A stretch of 13,738 nt of DNA from JADFUZ01 sp034430415 (GTDB lineage Bacteria > Chloroflexota > Dehalococcoidia > GIF9 > AB-539-J10): assembly GCA_034430415.1 (NCBI GenBank), contig DAOUEN010000065.1, forward strand, positions 1-13,738, given 5' to 3'. This document shows, one piece after another, positions 6,519-13,738 of the stretch. Below the pieces are notes generated by a model. That model saw only the letters and a program-made list of their open reading frames with translations. It did not search any database and was not told where the DNA came from. Both the position numbers and the translations under genes were made by a program. Numbering within the stretch: the first letter of the stretch is position 1; every line of letters begins with the position of its first letter.

Positions 6519-7887
6519 AAACTGGTTCTCCCCAAACCTCTGAGCCGTGACGCCATACCAGCCGGACCGCTGTTATCCTGTTGCTCAAGAGCTTCCCATT
6601 CCTGACAAAGACTCTGATGTAATTGTCAGTCAATCCAGAGTATATGCCGCTGCCGGGTTCTGTTTCCTTCTCCCAGAGGACGGATATGGTCTGACCCAGG
6701 AACCGACTGTGAAAGTCGTTCCGACAAGTTCGGGCCAGCTCTAGCATCCTCGAACTGCGCTCCTTCTTTGTTCTGTCGTCCACCAGTCTACCCATCCCGG
6801 CTGCCTCCGTTCCCGGCCGAGGCGAGAAAGGGAAGACGTGGATATTGGCATAGCCAATCTGCTCACAGAAAGCATAGCCTTGCTCGAACTCCTCTCTGCT
6901 CTCCCCGGGAAAGCCCACCATGACGTCCGTGGTAATAGCCACCCCTGGCACAGCCTCCTTGAGCAGACGCACGGTCTCCAAGTAGTGTACCAAAGAATAC
7001 CGCCGCCTCATTCTCTGAAGCACAGTATCGCTCCCTGCCTGGAGTGCCAGATGAAAATGGCGGCAAAGCCGCTTGTCCTCCCACAAGCTAAGGAGATCAG
7101 CGGATACCTCATCAGGTTGCAGGGAAGAAAGGCGCAGCCGCTCGATATCCGTGCCGCGCAGAATGCACTTCAGCAAGTCCCCAAGGCCAGCATCTTCGTA
7201 CCTGTAGCTGCCGACATTGGTGCCAGTGAGGACGACTTCCCTACGGCCCACAGCCACCCTTTGCCTGATTTGGTCGACTACCTGAGAAATGGGCAAAGAG
7301 TACTCACGTGGCCTTACCCTAGGCACGATGCAATAGGAGCAAGCGCTATCACAGCCATCCTGTATCTTTATCAGGCTGCGGGCTCTAGACGTGTTCCTGA
7401 AGACCTGACTTTCCTGCATCTCCCCTTCGCGTTTACTGTCAGCAGGATTCTCCAGCCGCCCTTGTCCCTCATGATCGCAAGAAGGTGATGCCTCAGAAAT
7501 CCGACGCACCGGCCTGCTGGCTGGGGGGGTTCTAAGAGGCAAGTCCATCACCAACTCAAGGAGATATTCCTTCTCTTCGTTACCCAGCACAAGATCGGCG
7601 ATCGGAGCCAACTCTCGTGGAGCCCTTTGCGCATAACAGCCGGTGGCAACAATCAAAGCCTCAGGGTTTCTCCGTCGCGCCAGCCTCAACCAGTGACGCG
7701 ACTTGCGGTCAGCGACATGGGTAACCGTACAGGTATTAGCAACATAGACATCAGCCGTATCGCCTGGGGATACGACCTCAAACCCGGCTTCTTTGAAGCG
7801 ACCGCTCAGGGACTCAGTCTCTGCCTGATTGAGCTTACACCCCAGAGTGTAGAAGCTGACTCTGGCACCTCTACTCTCCTTGCTCAC
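6502..7887 (-). CDS. mtaB: tRNA (N6-threonylcarbamoyladenosine(37)-C2)-methylthiotransferase, MtaB family
   Basis: A radical-SAM enzyme that converts t6A37 of ANN-decoding tRNAs to ms2t6A, aiding codon reading. The 461 residues show the N-terminal methylthiotransferase domain with three cluster cysteines (17, 53, 84), the radical-SAM motif CDSACSYC (179, 183, 186), the LALQAGSD and TTDVMVGFPGES segments, and a C-terminal TRAM-like domain from about residue 385. The order TLGCKLNQAE favours MtaB over MiaB or RimO. A hydrophilic linker at about 118-165 is longer and more charged than usual, though total length is normal. Translation starts with GTG at 7885-7887. A near-consensus promoter ends 8 bp before it and there is no Shine-Dalgarno, so the mRNA is likely leaderless. 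The downstream DUF167 gene overlaps by 17 bp. Confidence 0.94.
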   Translation of the reverse strand: MSKESRGARVSFYTLGCKLNQAETESLSGRFKEAGFEVVSPGDTADVYVANTCTVTHVADRKSRHWLRLARRRNPEALIVATGCYAQRAPRELAPIADLVLGNEEKEYLLELVMDLPLRTPPASRPVRRISEASPSCDHEGQGRLENPADSKREGEMQESQVFRNTSRARSLIKIQDGCDSACSYCIVPRVRPREYSLPISQVVDQIRQRVAVGRREVVLTGTNVGSYRYEDAGLGDLLKCILRGTDIERLRLSSLQPDEVSADLLSLWEDKRLCRHFHLALQAGSDTVLQRMRRRYSLVHYLETVRLLKEAVPGVAITTDVMVGFPGESREEFEQGYAFCEQIGYANIHVFPFSPRPGTEAAGMGRLVDDRTKKERSSRMLELARTCRNDFHSRFLGQTISVLWEKETEPGSGIYSGLTDNYIRVFVRNGKLLSNRITAVRLVWRHGSEVWGEPVYEDPS

Positions 7888-7895
7888 GTTTCTGG

Positions 7896-7925
7896 ATTAT
7901 ATTTGCTGCTCGCTATAACGGTCAA
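7896..7925 (-). promoter_or_regulatory. mtaB promoter placed directly at the GTG start
   Basis: Leftward TTGACC (7920-7925), an 18 bp spacer and a perfect TATAAT (7896-7901) lie 8 bp before the GTG at 7885-7887. Transcription should begin on or within a base or two of the start codon. No ribosome-binding site exists in those 8 bp. Confidence 0.75.
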
Positions 7926-7938
7926 CCTGCCGGGGCCG

Positions 7939-7990
7939 GAGGTTTCTCGGCAACCTCACTGCATACCCTGAAGGGCCTCGAGAACCTCAC
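7939..7990. repeat. Short repeats in the mtaB/AOR divergent region
   Basis: GAGGTT (7939-7944) and AACCTC (7952-7957) form an inverted repeat with a 7 bp spacer. The 8-mer AACCTCAC recurs at 7952-7959 and 7983-7990, 31 bp apart, which is about three helical turns. They sit upstream of both promoters and could be regulator sites, or chance. Confidence 0.3.
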
Positions 7991-8011
7991 CCGCCCGGCA
8001 ACGCTTCCTCG

Positions 8012-8040
8012 TTGACATTTGGCGCTTGGATACGCAGAAT
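8012..8040 (+). promoter_or_regulatory. Probable AOR promoter
   Basis: A perfect TTGACA (8012-8017), a 17 bp spacer and CAGAAT (8035-8040, 4/6 match) precede the ATG at 8052 by 11 bp. The transcript would start only about 5 nt before that codon, and no Shine-Dalgarno is present. The promoter overlaps the N-terminal extension that a TTG start at 8019 would give, which argues for the ATG. Confidence 0.5.
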
Positions 8041-8051
8041 TGCCGCGTAAG

Positions 8052-9875
8052 ATGAATGGCATTCACAGCAAGGTCTTGCACGTAGATCTCGGCCATAAGT
8101 CCTTCGAAGAGGAACAAATAGGCAACGAAGTGTACAGGGCTTTCCTGGGAGGCAAAGGACTTGGCACCTACCTCCTGATGAGCAACACAAAGGCAGGGAC
8201 CGACCCGCTGTCAGCAGACAACGTACTCGTTCTTGCAATAGGACCAGCTACGGACACGATGGTCTGGAGTTCGTCCAGATATGCAGTGTTCACGAAGTCT
8301 CCGCTGACCGGCCTGTACAGCGAATCCTATGCTGGCGGTACAGTTGCCGAACCGATGAGCAGAACCGGGTATGACGCCGTAGTAGTGCGAGGGGCTTCCG
8401 AAGATCCAGTCTACCTCGAAATCTCCCAAGCAGAGGTGAAATTCCGCGACGCCGCCCACATCTGGGGCAAGGATACCTACCAAGCGGAAGACGCAATACG
8501 GCAAGAAGTCAAGGCAAGAGACACCGGAGTGGTTGTCATCGGCCCCGCTGGCGAGAACTTGGTGAGATTCGCCGTGATCGAGAACAACTACTGGAGGTCG
8601 GCAGGCAGGACCGGGGCTGGGGCCGTAATGGGCTCCAAGAAACTCAAAGGCATCGCCTTCCACGGAAGCCAGACAAAGGAGGTTGCCCGGGGAGATCTGC
8701 TTCGTCAACTGTGGGAAGAGCTAGGCAAGGCAGGCAAACAGGACCCTGCAACGAGGAAGTATAGAGAACAGGGCACGCTCCAGATGGTACCCGTTGTGAA
8801 CAAGGCAGGTGCATTTCCTACAAGATATTGGACTTCAGGGACATACGATAGGTGGCAGAACCTGACCGTGGAAGCCCTTCAGGAGAAATGCAGAGTCCGG
8901 GCTAGGGCATGCCCAAAATGCTTCATGGCCTGCGCAAATCTGATCGAGGTATCTGAGGGAAGACACAAAGGCTTGAGAATCGAGGGACCGGAATATGAGA
9001 CCGTTGGCTGTTTTGGAGGGCTGTGCTTGATAGATGACATCACAGAGCTTGCATACCTGAACGACATATGCGACAGGCTTGGTATGGATACCATGACAGC
9101 AGGCAATCTGGCCGGCTTCGCCATAGAGGCTTTCGACAGGAAGGCAATAAAAGAGCGCATCACCTATGGCGACGTAGATGCCATTGCTGCATTGCTACAC
9201 AGGATTGCACAGAAGGAGGGAATCGGAGCCACTCTGGCTCAAGGCATTAAGTATGCCAGCAAGAAGTGGCATCTGGAAGACCTGGCCATCCATGTAAAAG
9301 GACTGGAGCCCGCAGCCTACGAGCCCAGAGTGTTGAAAGGAATGGCGTTAGCATATGCGACTGCGGATAGAGGGGCCTGCCACCTGAGAACAACATTCTA
9401 TAAACCGGAACTGGCAGGAATCATAGCCCCAGACCAAGTCGAAGGCAAGGCAAAGCTACTGGTCGACTACGAAGACAGACTGACAATCCTCGATTCCCTG
9501 ATTCTCTGCAGGTTCTTCAGAGACCTCTACCTGTGGGATCAGCTATCAGCGGTGATAAGTGCTATCACCGGTATGAGACTAGACGAGGGGCAACTCAAAG
9601 ATATAGCTTCCAACATCGCAGGCAAGGTCAGAGACTTCAACCTGCGTGAGGGAATGAACGACACAGACGAGACTCTGCCAAGGAGATTCTTCGAAGAGAA
9701 GCTCGAAGACAGCGGGAAGCTGCTTCCAAGAGCAGAATTCGACAGGATGCTATCTGACTACTACCAGATTAGAGGGTGGAGCCCACCTCCATCCAGAGGG
9801 AAGCTTACTGGCAAAGCCAAGGCAGGCAAAAGGAGGAACAATGTCTCTCGTTCTAGCGATTACGGGCAAATCTGA
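8052..9875 (+). CDS. aor: Aldehyde:ferredoxin oxidoreductase (tungstopterin family)
   Basis: Oxidises aldehydes to carboxylates with ferredoxin as electron acceptor, or acts in the reverse direction; it uses a tungsto- or molybdo-bispterin and one 4Fe-4S cluster. From the ATG the product is 607 residues, the usual length. The N-terminal pterin-binding domain (about 5-205) shows SSRYAVFTKSPLTG (74-87) and GAGAVMGSKKLKGIA (188-202). Cluster ligands are CPKCFMAC (287, 290, 294) and Cys486 in LILCRFF. EGPEYET (311-317) and His444 match active-site regions of the family. The last 25 or so residues are a basic tail beyond the usual end and overlap mobB by 35 bp. No signal peptide, so cytoplasmic. 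The aldehyde substrate cannot be assigned: AOR, FOR and related members differ subtly. Confidence 0.93.
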   Translation: MNGIHSKVLHVDLGHKSFEEEQIGNEVYRAFLGGKGLGTYLLMSNTKAGTDPLSADNVLVLAIGPATDTMVWSSSRYAVFTKSPLTGLYSESYAGGTVAEPMSRTGYDAVVVRGASEDPVYLEISQAEVKFRDAAHIWGKDTYQAEDAIRQEVKARDTGVVVIGPAGENLVRFAVIENNYWRSAGRTGAGAVMGSKKLKGIAFHGSQTKEVARGDLLRQLWEELGKAGKQDPATRKYREQGTLQMVPVVNKAGAFPTRYWTSGTYDRWQNLTVEALQEKCRVRARACPKCFMACANLIEVSEGRHKGLRIEGPEYETVGCFGGLCLIDDITELAYLNDICDRLGMDTMTAGNLAGFAIEAFDRKAIKERITYGDVDAIAALLHRIAQKEGIGATLAQGIKYASKKWHLEDLAIHVKGLEPAAYEPRVLKGMALAYATADRGACHLRTTFYKPELAGIIAPDQVEGKAKLLVDYEDRLTILDSLILCRFFRDLYLWDQLSAVISAITGMRLDEGQLKDIASNIAGKVRDFNLREGMNDTDETLPRRFFEEKLEDSGKLLPRAEFDRMLSDYYQIRGWSPPPSRGKLTGKAKAGKRRNNVSRSSDYGQI

Positions 9876-10518
9876 CGCGGGTAAAACCTTCCTGATCGAG
9901 AGACTCGTGCCTGAGATGAAAGAACGAGGGTACAAGGTTGCTGCGATCAAGCATTGCCCTCATGGATTCGACCTGGATGTCGAAGGTAAGGACTCCTGGC
10001 ATTTCACCAAGGTCGGCGCTGAAGGTGTTCTTCTCCAGTCTCCTGCAGGGCTCGGACTCATCCGCATCGGTACCGACATGGCCTACTACAACCTGGATGA
10101 GCTGGCAAAGCACTATTTCCCCGACTTCCATATCGTCCTGGCAGAGGGTTTTGCCCGAGACGAAAGCACGAAAACCGTAGAAGTGCTCCGCAAGGCCATT
10201 CACGAACAACTGGAATCGCCTCCGGAGAGGTTGATCGCAGTTGTAGCTGATTTCACCATTCCAACTGACAGACCAGCCTTCGGTCCCAATGAGATCTCGA
10301 GGATTGCGGATTTTCTGGAGAAGCTTATTGAGGAAGACCAGCAAAGTCCGGCAACTGTCCAGCTTAGAATAAATGGAGACCCGGTGTTTCTCAATGAGTT
10401 CGTTCAGAGCGTGATCAAGGGCGCAGTTGCTGGACTCATTGCTCCTCTAAAGAAGAAAGAGGATGAAGAAATGAGAGAAATCGAAGTAAGGATTCGCCCT
10501 CCGGAGTTCCGCCACTGA
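9841..10518 (+). CDS. mobB: Molybdopterin-guanine dinucleotide biosynthesis MobB-like GTPase with C-terminal extension
   Basis: A P-loop NTPase assisting molybdopterin cofactor maturation. The 225 residues begin with the Walker A GKSDAGKT (9-16), then IKHCPHGFDLDVEGKDSWHF (36-55) and LAEGFARDES (100-109), all typical of MobB. MobB alone is usually about 160-175 residues; residues 171-225 form an extra domain around LRINGDPVFLNEFVQ that I recall from some anaerobe MobB proteins but cannot assign a role. The start is firm: AGGAGG at 9831-9836 lies 4 bp upstream, inside the AOR gene. The 35 bp overlap suggests translational coupling, linking this protein to AOR cofactor supply. AOR normally carries a bispterin without guanine nucleotide, so the role may differ from classical MGD synthesis. 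Confidence 0.87.
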   Translation: MSLVLAITGKSDAGKTFLIERLVPEMKERGYKVAAIKHCPHGFDLDVEGKDSWHFTKVGAEGVLLQSPAGLGLIRIGTDMAYYNLDELAKHYFPDFHIVLAEGFARDESTKTVEVLRKAIHEQLESPPERLIAVVADFTIPTDRPAFGPNEISRIADFLEKLIEEDQQSPATVQLRINGDPVFLNEFVQSVIKGAVAGLIAPLKKKEDEEMREIEVRIRPPEFRH

Positions 10519-10527
10519 GCCACGCCG

Positions 10528-10536
10528 TGCTATAGT
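10528..10536 (+). promoter_or_regulatory. Possible extended -10 promoter of recJ
   Basis: TGC-TATAGT is an extended -10 with one mismatch in the 55 bp gap between mobB and recJ. Transcription would start near 10543, about 30 nt before the recJ ATG. No -35 is recognisable and only a weak GGGG sits upstream of the ATG. Read-through from mobB is equally possible. Confidence 0.35.
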
Positions 10537-10573
10537 AGATGGCTCCGAATCACAGCCGCCGGGGCGTCATCAT

Positions 10574-12259
10574 ATGAAGTCCAGCTATCCGTCGCACTGG
10601 AACGTTCTACCTCCTGTACCCACCGAGTACTTGAATGTCGCCGGCGTCCCTCCTATTGTCGCCCAGTTCCTCTACAATCGCGGCGTCAAGACAGACGCGA
10701 TCAATGCCTTCTTGACCGCCGATGATCGGCTCCAAGCCAGTCCATTCCTTCTTCCCGACATGGCACAAGCGGTGAGCAGAATCTACAAGGCCCTACTGTC
10801 AAAAGAGAAGATAGCCATCTACGGAGACCTCGACGTTGACGGAGTCACAGCCACCGCAGTGCTTGTGGAGTCCCTATCAGAGCTTGGCGGCAATGTCATC
10901 ACATACATTCCCGACCGCTTCTCTGAAGGGCACGGCTTGAAGTCAGCTGGAATTGAAAGACTCCATAGCCAGGGCGCTGGGCTCATCATCACTGTTGATT
11001 GTGGCGTCTCAGACATGGCTGAGGCAAAGCAGGCCCAGAATATGGGCATCGACATGATCATCACCGACCACCATAACCCCCTCCCAACTCTGCCACCAGC
11101 AGTAGCCGTGATTGACGCCAAGCGAGAGGACTCGCGGTACCCCTTTTCCGAGCTGGCCGGAGTAGGGGTTGCTTTCAAGCTCGCGCAAGCGCTGTTACAC
11201 AAGCACGCAAAGGCACGACGTCTCACCGAGTTGCTGGACCTGGTAGCGTTGGGCACTGTAGCTGACATGGTGTCCCTCACCGGAGAGAATCGCCACCTCG
11301 TGAAGGAGGGACTGAAGGTGCTCAACAACACCAAGCGCGTGGGACTCCGAGAAGTGATTCAGCTAGCAGGTCTAAGACTCGGGCAACTGGATGCCGAGGC
11401 TATCTCCTGGGCTCTAGGGCCAAGACTCAACGCTGCTGGCAGAATCGACACCGCCACTACCAGCTACCGCCTGCTTACCACTCAGTCGACAACCGAAGCA
11501 CGCACCCTGGCCAAAGAACTGGAAGAAAGCAATAGAGAGCGCAAGAGCCTAGCCAGAGAGGCGTTATCTCAAGCTAAGGAGCACCTGAATGGGAAACTCC
11601 ATCTTCCTCTGCTTATGGAAAGCGACGAAAACTATCCCGTGGGTGTTATCGGACTAGTCGCTGGCAAGCTGGTAAACGAGTTCTATCGACCTGCTGTCAT
11701 TGTCAAGCTGGACCGTGAGCTGTGCCGGGGCAGCGGCCGAAGCATTCCCGAATTCAACCTTGCCGCTGCCCTGGCCAAATGCCACGACTTGCTTGCCGCC
11801 TTTGGCGGTCACCCTTCGGCGGCTGGCTTTGCCATAAAACCTCAAAACCTGGCGCAGTTGGAAGAGAGACTCATGTGCCTGGCAGAGAACCAGCTATCCC
11901 ATCTGGATTTGCGGCCCAAGCTAGACATCGATGCCGAGGTTCCTCTATCCGCCCTGGCGGGTGACACTCTGAATCTAATGCGGCATCTGGAACCGTTCGG
12001 CCAGGGCAATCCGTGTCCTACTTTCCTCAGTCCCCGAGTGGAGGTAATCGAGCACCGCAGTCTCGGCGATAATGGCCAATGGCTGAGTCTCAAACTCAAA
12101 CAAGGAGACGTAGTCTGGAGAGCTGTGGATTTCGAATCACAAAAGGGACAGGAGGAGATCACTCCCCTGATAGATGCTGTATATAACATAGGAAGAAATC
12201 GGTGGAACGGAGAGGAAGTGCTGGAACTCAGGCTCCTTGACTTCGCTCCGTCTGCCTAG
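10574..12259 (+). CDS. recJ: Single-stranded-DNA-specific exonuclease RecJ
   Basis: A 5'-3' single-strand exonuclease of recombination and repair. At 561 residues it has normal RecJ length. DHH-family metal motifs are present: YGDLDVDGVTA (83-93) with Asp85, 87 and 89, VDCGVSD (141-147), TDHHNP (164-169) and ALGTVADMVSL (225-235). GPRLNAAGRI (282-291) is a RecJ-specific stretch. The DHHA1 region carries GGHPSAAGF (411-419), and an OB-like C-terminal domain follows from about 445. The first motif has Leu where Tyr is usual; the aspartates are intact. The gene ends in a 32 bp coding overlap with lgt on the opposite strand. Confidence 0.95.
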   Translation: MKSSYPSHWNVLPPVPTEYLNVAGVPPIVAQFLYNRGVKTDAINAFLTADDRLQASPFLLPDMAQAVSRIYKALLSKEKIAIYGDLDVDGVTATAVLVESLSELGGNVITYIPDRFSEGHGLKSAGIERLHSQGAGLIITVDCGVSDMAEAKQAQNMGIDMIITDHHNPLPTLPPAVAVIDAKREDSRYPFSELAGVGVAFKLAQALLHKHAKARRLTELLDLVALGTVADMVSLTGENRHLVKEGLKVLNNTKRVGLREVIQLAGLRLGQLDAEAISWALGPRLNAAGRIDTATTSYRLLTTQSTTEARTLAKELEESNRERKSLAREALSQAKEHLNGKLHLPLLMESDENYPVGVIGLVAGKLVNEFYRPAVIVKLDRELCRGSGRSIPEFNLAAALAKCHDLLAAFGGHPSAAGFAIKPQNLAQLEERLMCLAENQLSHLDLRPKLDIDAEVPLSALAGDTLNLMRHLEPFGQGNPCPTFLSPRVEVIEHRSLGDNGQWLSLKLKQGDVVWRAVDFESQKGQEEITPLIDAVYNIGRNRWNGEEVLELRLLDFAPSA

Positions 12260-13025
12260 CTCTACGTATTTTCACAATCAACAGAGGCGTAACAACTAGC
12301 AGGACTGCTAGGCTGATGACCTGTCCCTGGTGAAGGCCCAATAAGAACGGATCGTTCACCCGGAAGAACCTCAAGGAGAAATCACCAACGGCGTACAGAA
12401 GCAGATACAGAAGGAATATGCAGCCTTTCTCACCGAATCGTCCCCGCAGCCGCCATATAATAACAAAGACCAGCAGGTTCCACAGCAAGAAGTAGATCTG
12501 GGTCGGATGCACAGGAACCCCCTTGAGGCCACAGAAGCTGTTGGGATGGGTGTAAACCACCGCCCACGGCACAGAGCTGGGCTTGCCATAACAACAACCA
12601 TTTATGGTACAGCCAACCCTGCCTATAGCCTGAGCCAAAGGCGCCCCCACGCCAACAGCATCACCAACAACAGCCAGGCTTGACCAGGGAATCCTCGTTA
12701 CCCTGGTATAGACCCATGCTCCGAGCACAGCCCCGACGATAGCCCCGTAGAGGCCCAAACCGGTGAAGCTGAGCACCTGGATGGGTTGTCCGGGATGGGT
12801 CACCAGATGGTCAACGACGTGAACCAGCCTGGAGACAATGAGACCACTGATAAGGCCCCAGAGGAAGAGGTTGAGAACGAGCTCCTGTGAAATTTCGAGC
12901 CTTCGGGCTTCCCGCGAGAAGACGGCCAATAGCACGATGGCCGCCAGGGCGACCATGATTCCGTACCACCTCACCACAAGGTTGCCAATACCGAAAGCAA
13001 CAGGATCAATATCAATGGTCAACAT
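12228..13025 (-). CDS. lgt: Phosphatidylglycerol:prolipoprotein diacylglyceryl transferase
   Basis: The membrane enzyme that attaches diacylglycerol to the lipobox cysteine of prelipoproteins, the first step of lipoprotein maturation. The 265 residues form about seven membrane segments. The family signature IGRVGCTINGCCYG (134-147) and PVHPTQIY (171-178) are clear, as are the N-terminal VRWYGIM and the late ASN/glycine-rich segment before the last helix. The ATG at 13025 has a modest purine-rich site (GGAAAGAG) upstream. It converges on recJ with a 32 bp overlap. The unknown membrane protein gene ends 48 bp upstream and is probably in the same transcript. The gap holds a perfect 10 bp palindrome, CCGCCGGCGG at 13053-13062. 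Confidence 0.95.
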   Translation of the reverse strand: MLTIDIDPVAFGIGNLVVRWYGIMVALAAIVLLAVFSREARRLEISQELVLNLFLWGLISGLIVSRLVHVVDHLVTHPGQPIQVLSFTGLGLYGAIVGAVLGAWVYTRVTRIPWSSLAVVGDAVGVGAPLAQAIGRVGCTINGCCYGKPSSVPWAVVYTHPNSFCGLKGVPVHPTQIYFLLWNLLVFVIIWRLRGRFGEKGCIFLLYLLLYAVGDFSLRFFRVNDPFLLGLHQGQVISLAVLLVVTPLLIVKIRRARQTERSQGA

Positions 13026-13073
13026 TCAAGCTCTTTCCACCAGCACCCGCATCCGCCGGCGGCCATATCCAAT

Positions 13074-13697
13074 TTAAGGATAGGCCTTATCCTCCTCCAA
13101 AGGCAACCTCCCCCTGCTCCTGACAAACATCAGAGGATACACTATGTCACTTGTGCAGCAGGGAATCCAAACTGCAAGAAATAGAAACACGAAGACCACA
13201 GGAAGCAAGGGAATCCAATCGGCAACGCCAAAGCCGGCGAAGTAGAACAAGGAGGCCCATGTGCTCAGCAACGTGTGTCCGAAGTGTGGTATCGTGGTCG
13301 TGTGCCTCCAATATCCTACGGCAATACCCGCAAGCGCCAGAAGATTTATCCACCAGTGCTCCACGAATGGCACGTGGAATTCCATCGGAACACCCAGTAT
13401 GCCTCCACTAAGATAAGGGATTATGGCATCGCTCAGGGTGGCGATGCCAATTGACCCGGTCCAGCCAATCAAGACGGCTGCCCAGAACCTCGCCTTTCGG
13501 TACTTCACGTACATGGCTGTGGTTGCCAGCGCGCTCAATACGACGTGCATGGGATGCAGAATGTAGAAGACATCGTGGGAAACCCCAGACGGAACATCGC
13601 CGAAGGCTATCATAGCCATGATCGCGGTGCCCGACAGAGCGCCCAAGGCAGTGAAGGGAGCGTGCCTTCTGAGTTCTCTTGCTATCCGTACAAACAT
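13074..13697 (-). CDS. Histidine-rich six-helix membrane protein of unknown function
   Basis: I do not recognise this 207-residue protein. Hydrophobic segments at about 16-32, 43-64, 71-96, 114-130, 143-158 and 161-181 suggest six membrane helices. Histidines cluster at 41, 48 and 51 (before and inside helix 2), 108 and 114 (before helix 4), and 132, 138 and 141 (between helices 4 and 5). A Cys-Cys pair at 180-181 followed by Asp184 ends the last helix, and the tail is charged. These spaced polar residues suggest metal or heme binding but do not prove it. The start is supported by GAGAAGGA with 8 bp to the ATG. It lies 48 bp upstream of lgt on the same strand. Only 41 bp of upstream sequence is visible, so an earlier operon partner may exist. 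Confidence 0.8.
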   Translation of the reverse strand: MFVRIARELRRHAPFTALGALSGTAIMAMIAFGDVPSGVSHDVFYILHPMHVVLSALATTAMYVKYRKARFWAAVLIGWTGSIGIATLSDAIIPYLSGGILGVPMEFHVPFVEHWWINLLALAGIAVGYWRHTTTIPHFGHTLLSTWASLFYFAGFGVADWIPLLPVVFVFLFLAVWIPCCTSDIVYPLMFVRSRGRLPLEEDKAYP

Positions 13698-13738
13698 AAC
13701 CCAGGTCCTTCTCAGATCTCCGGACTCTGTTCAAACTG

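Noticed and set aside
6838..7488. Rightward 216-codon open frame opposite mtaB
   Set aside because: Antisense to the radical-SAM core of mtaB; no domain recognised.
7385..7540. Charged linker of MtaB (about residues 118-165) considered as an inserted domain
   Set aside because: Total protein length is normal for MtaB, and the segment is low-complexity and hydrophilic with no domain features.
8019..8051. TTG start giving AOR 11 extra residues
   Set aside because: The promoter -10 would lie inside the extension, and the family N terminus begins at the ATG at 8052.
13077..13088. AGGATA-GGCCT-TATCCT hairpin at the end of the unknown membrane protein gene, considered as a terminator
   Set aside because: It is a 6 bp, AT-rich stem inside the coding end without a following T-tract in the direction of transcription.

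Overview
This 13.7 kb window looks like ordinary chromosome from an obligately anaerobic bacterium. The evidence for anaerobiosis is an oxygen-sensitive class III ribonucleotide reductase (nrdD), a tungsten/molybdenum aldehyde:ferredoxin oxidoreductase (AOR) and a C-GCAxxG-C-C family protein. The lipoprotein enzyme Lgt, a bacterial RecJ and sigma70-type promoters point to Bacteria. Gene content, moderate-to-high GC and promoters sitting directly on start codons suggest a Dehalococcoidia-like member of the Chloroflexota; that taxon is inference, not proof. No tRNA, rRNA, CRISPR array, insertion sequence, phage gene or convincing rho-independent terminator was found.

Left part (1-4200). A 3'-truncated nrdD runs leftward off the window edge. 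Its promoter is overlapped by two sites resembling NrdR boxes, 30 bp apart, which would tie it to the NrdR nucleotide-sensing repressor. Next, a leftward winged-helix regulator is divergent from a rightward C-GCAxxG-C-C protein. Their shared 99 bp intergenic region holds promoter elements for both and a TAGCTT-N7-AAGCTA inverted repeat. The C-GCAxxG gene converges on nth (endonuclease III), and the two stop codons share one CTAG.

Middle (4255-7925). A nucleoside hydrolase and a PfkB-family sugar kinase overlap by 8 bp, a likely nucleoside/ribose salvage pair. They converge on a leftward pair: mtaB (tRNA methylthiotransferase) overlapping a DUF167 gene. The mtaB promoter is a near-consensus one whose -10 ends 8 bp before the GTG start, so its mRNA should be essentially leaderless.

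Right part (8052-13697). A rightward AOR overlaps mobB by 35 bp, which looks translationally coupled. recJ follows and converges with a 32 bp coding overlap on leftward lgt. Upstream of lgt is a six-helix, histidine-rich membrane protein that I do not recognise.

The points most worth following are the NrdR-box-like pair, the recurring leaderless promoter layout, the regulator/C-GCAxxG pair, the AOR-MobB coupling and the unknown membrane protein. I saw no clear evidence of a wholly new system.
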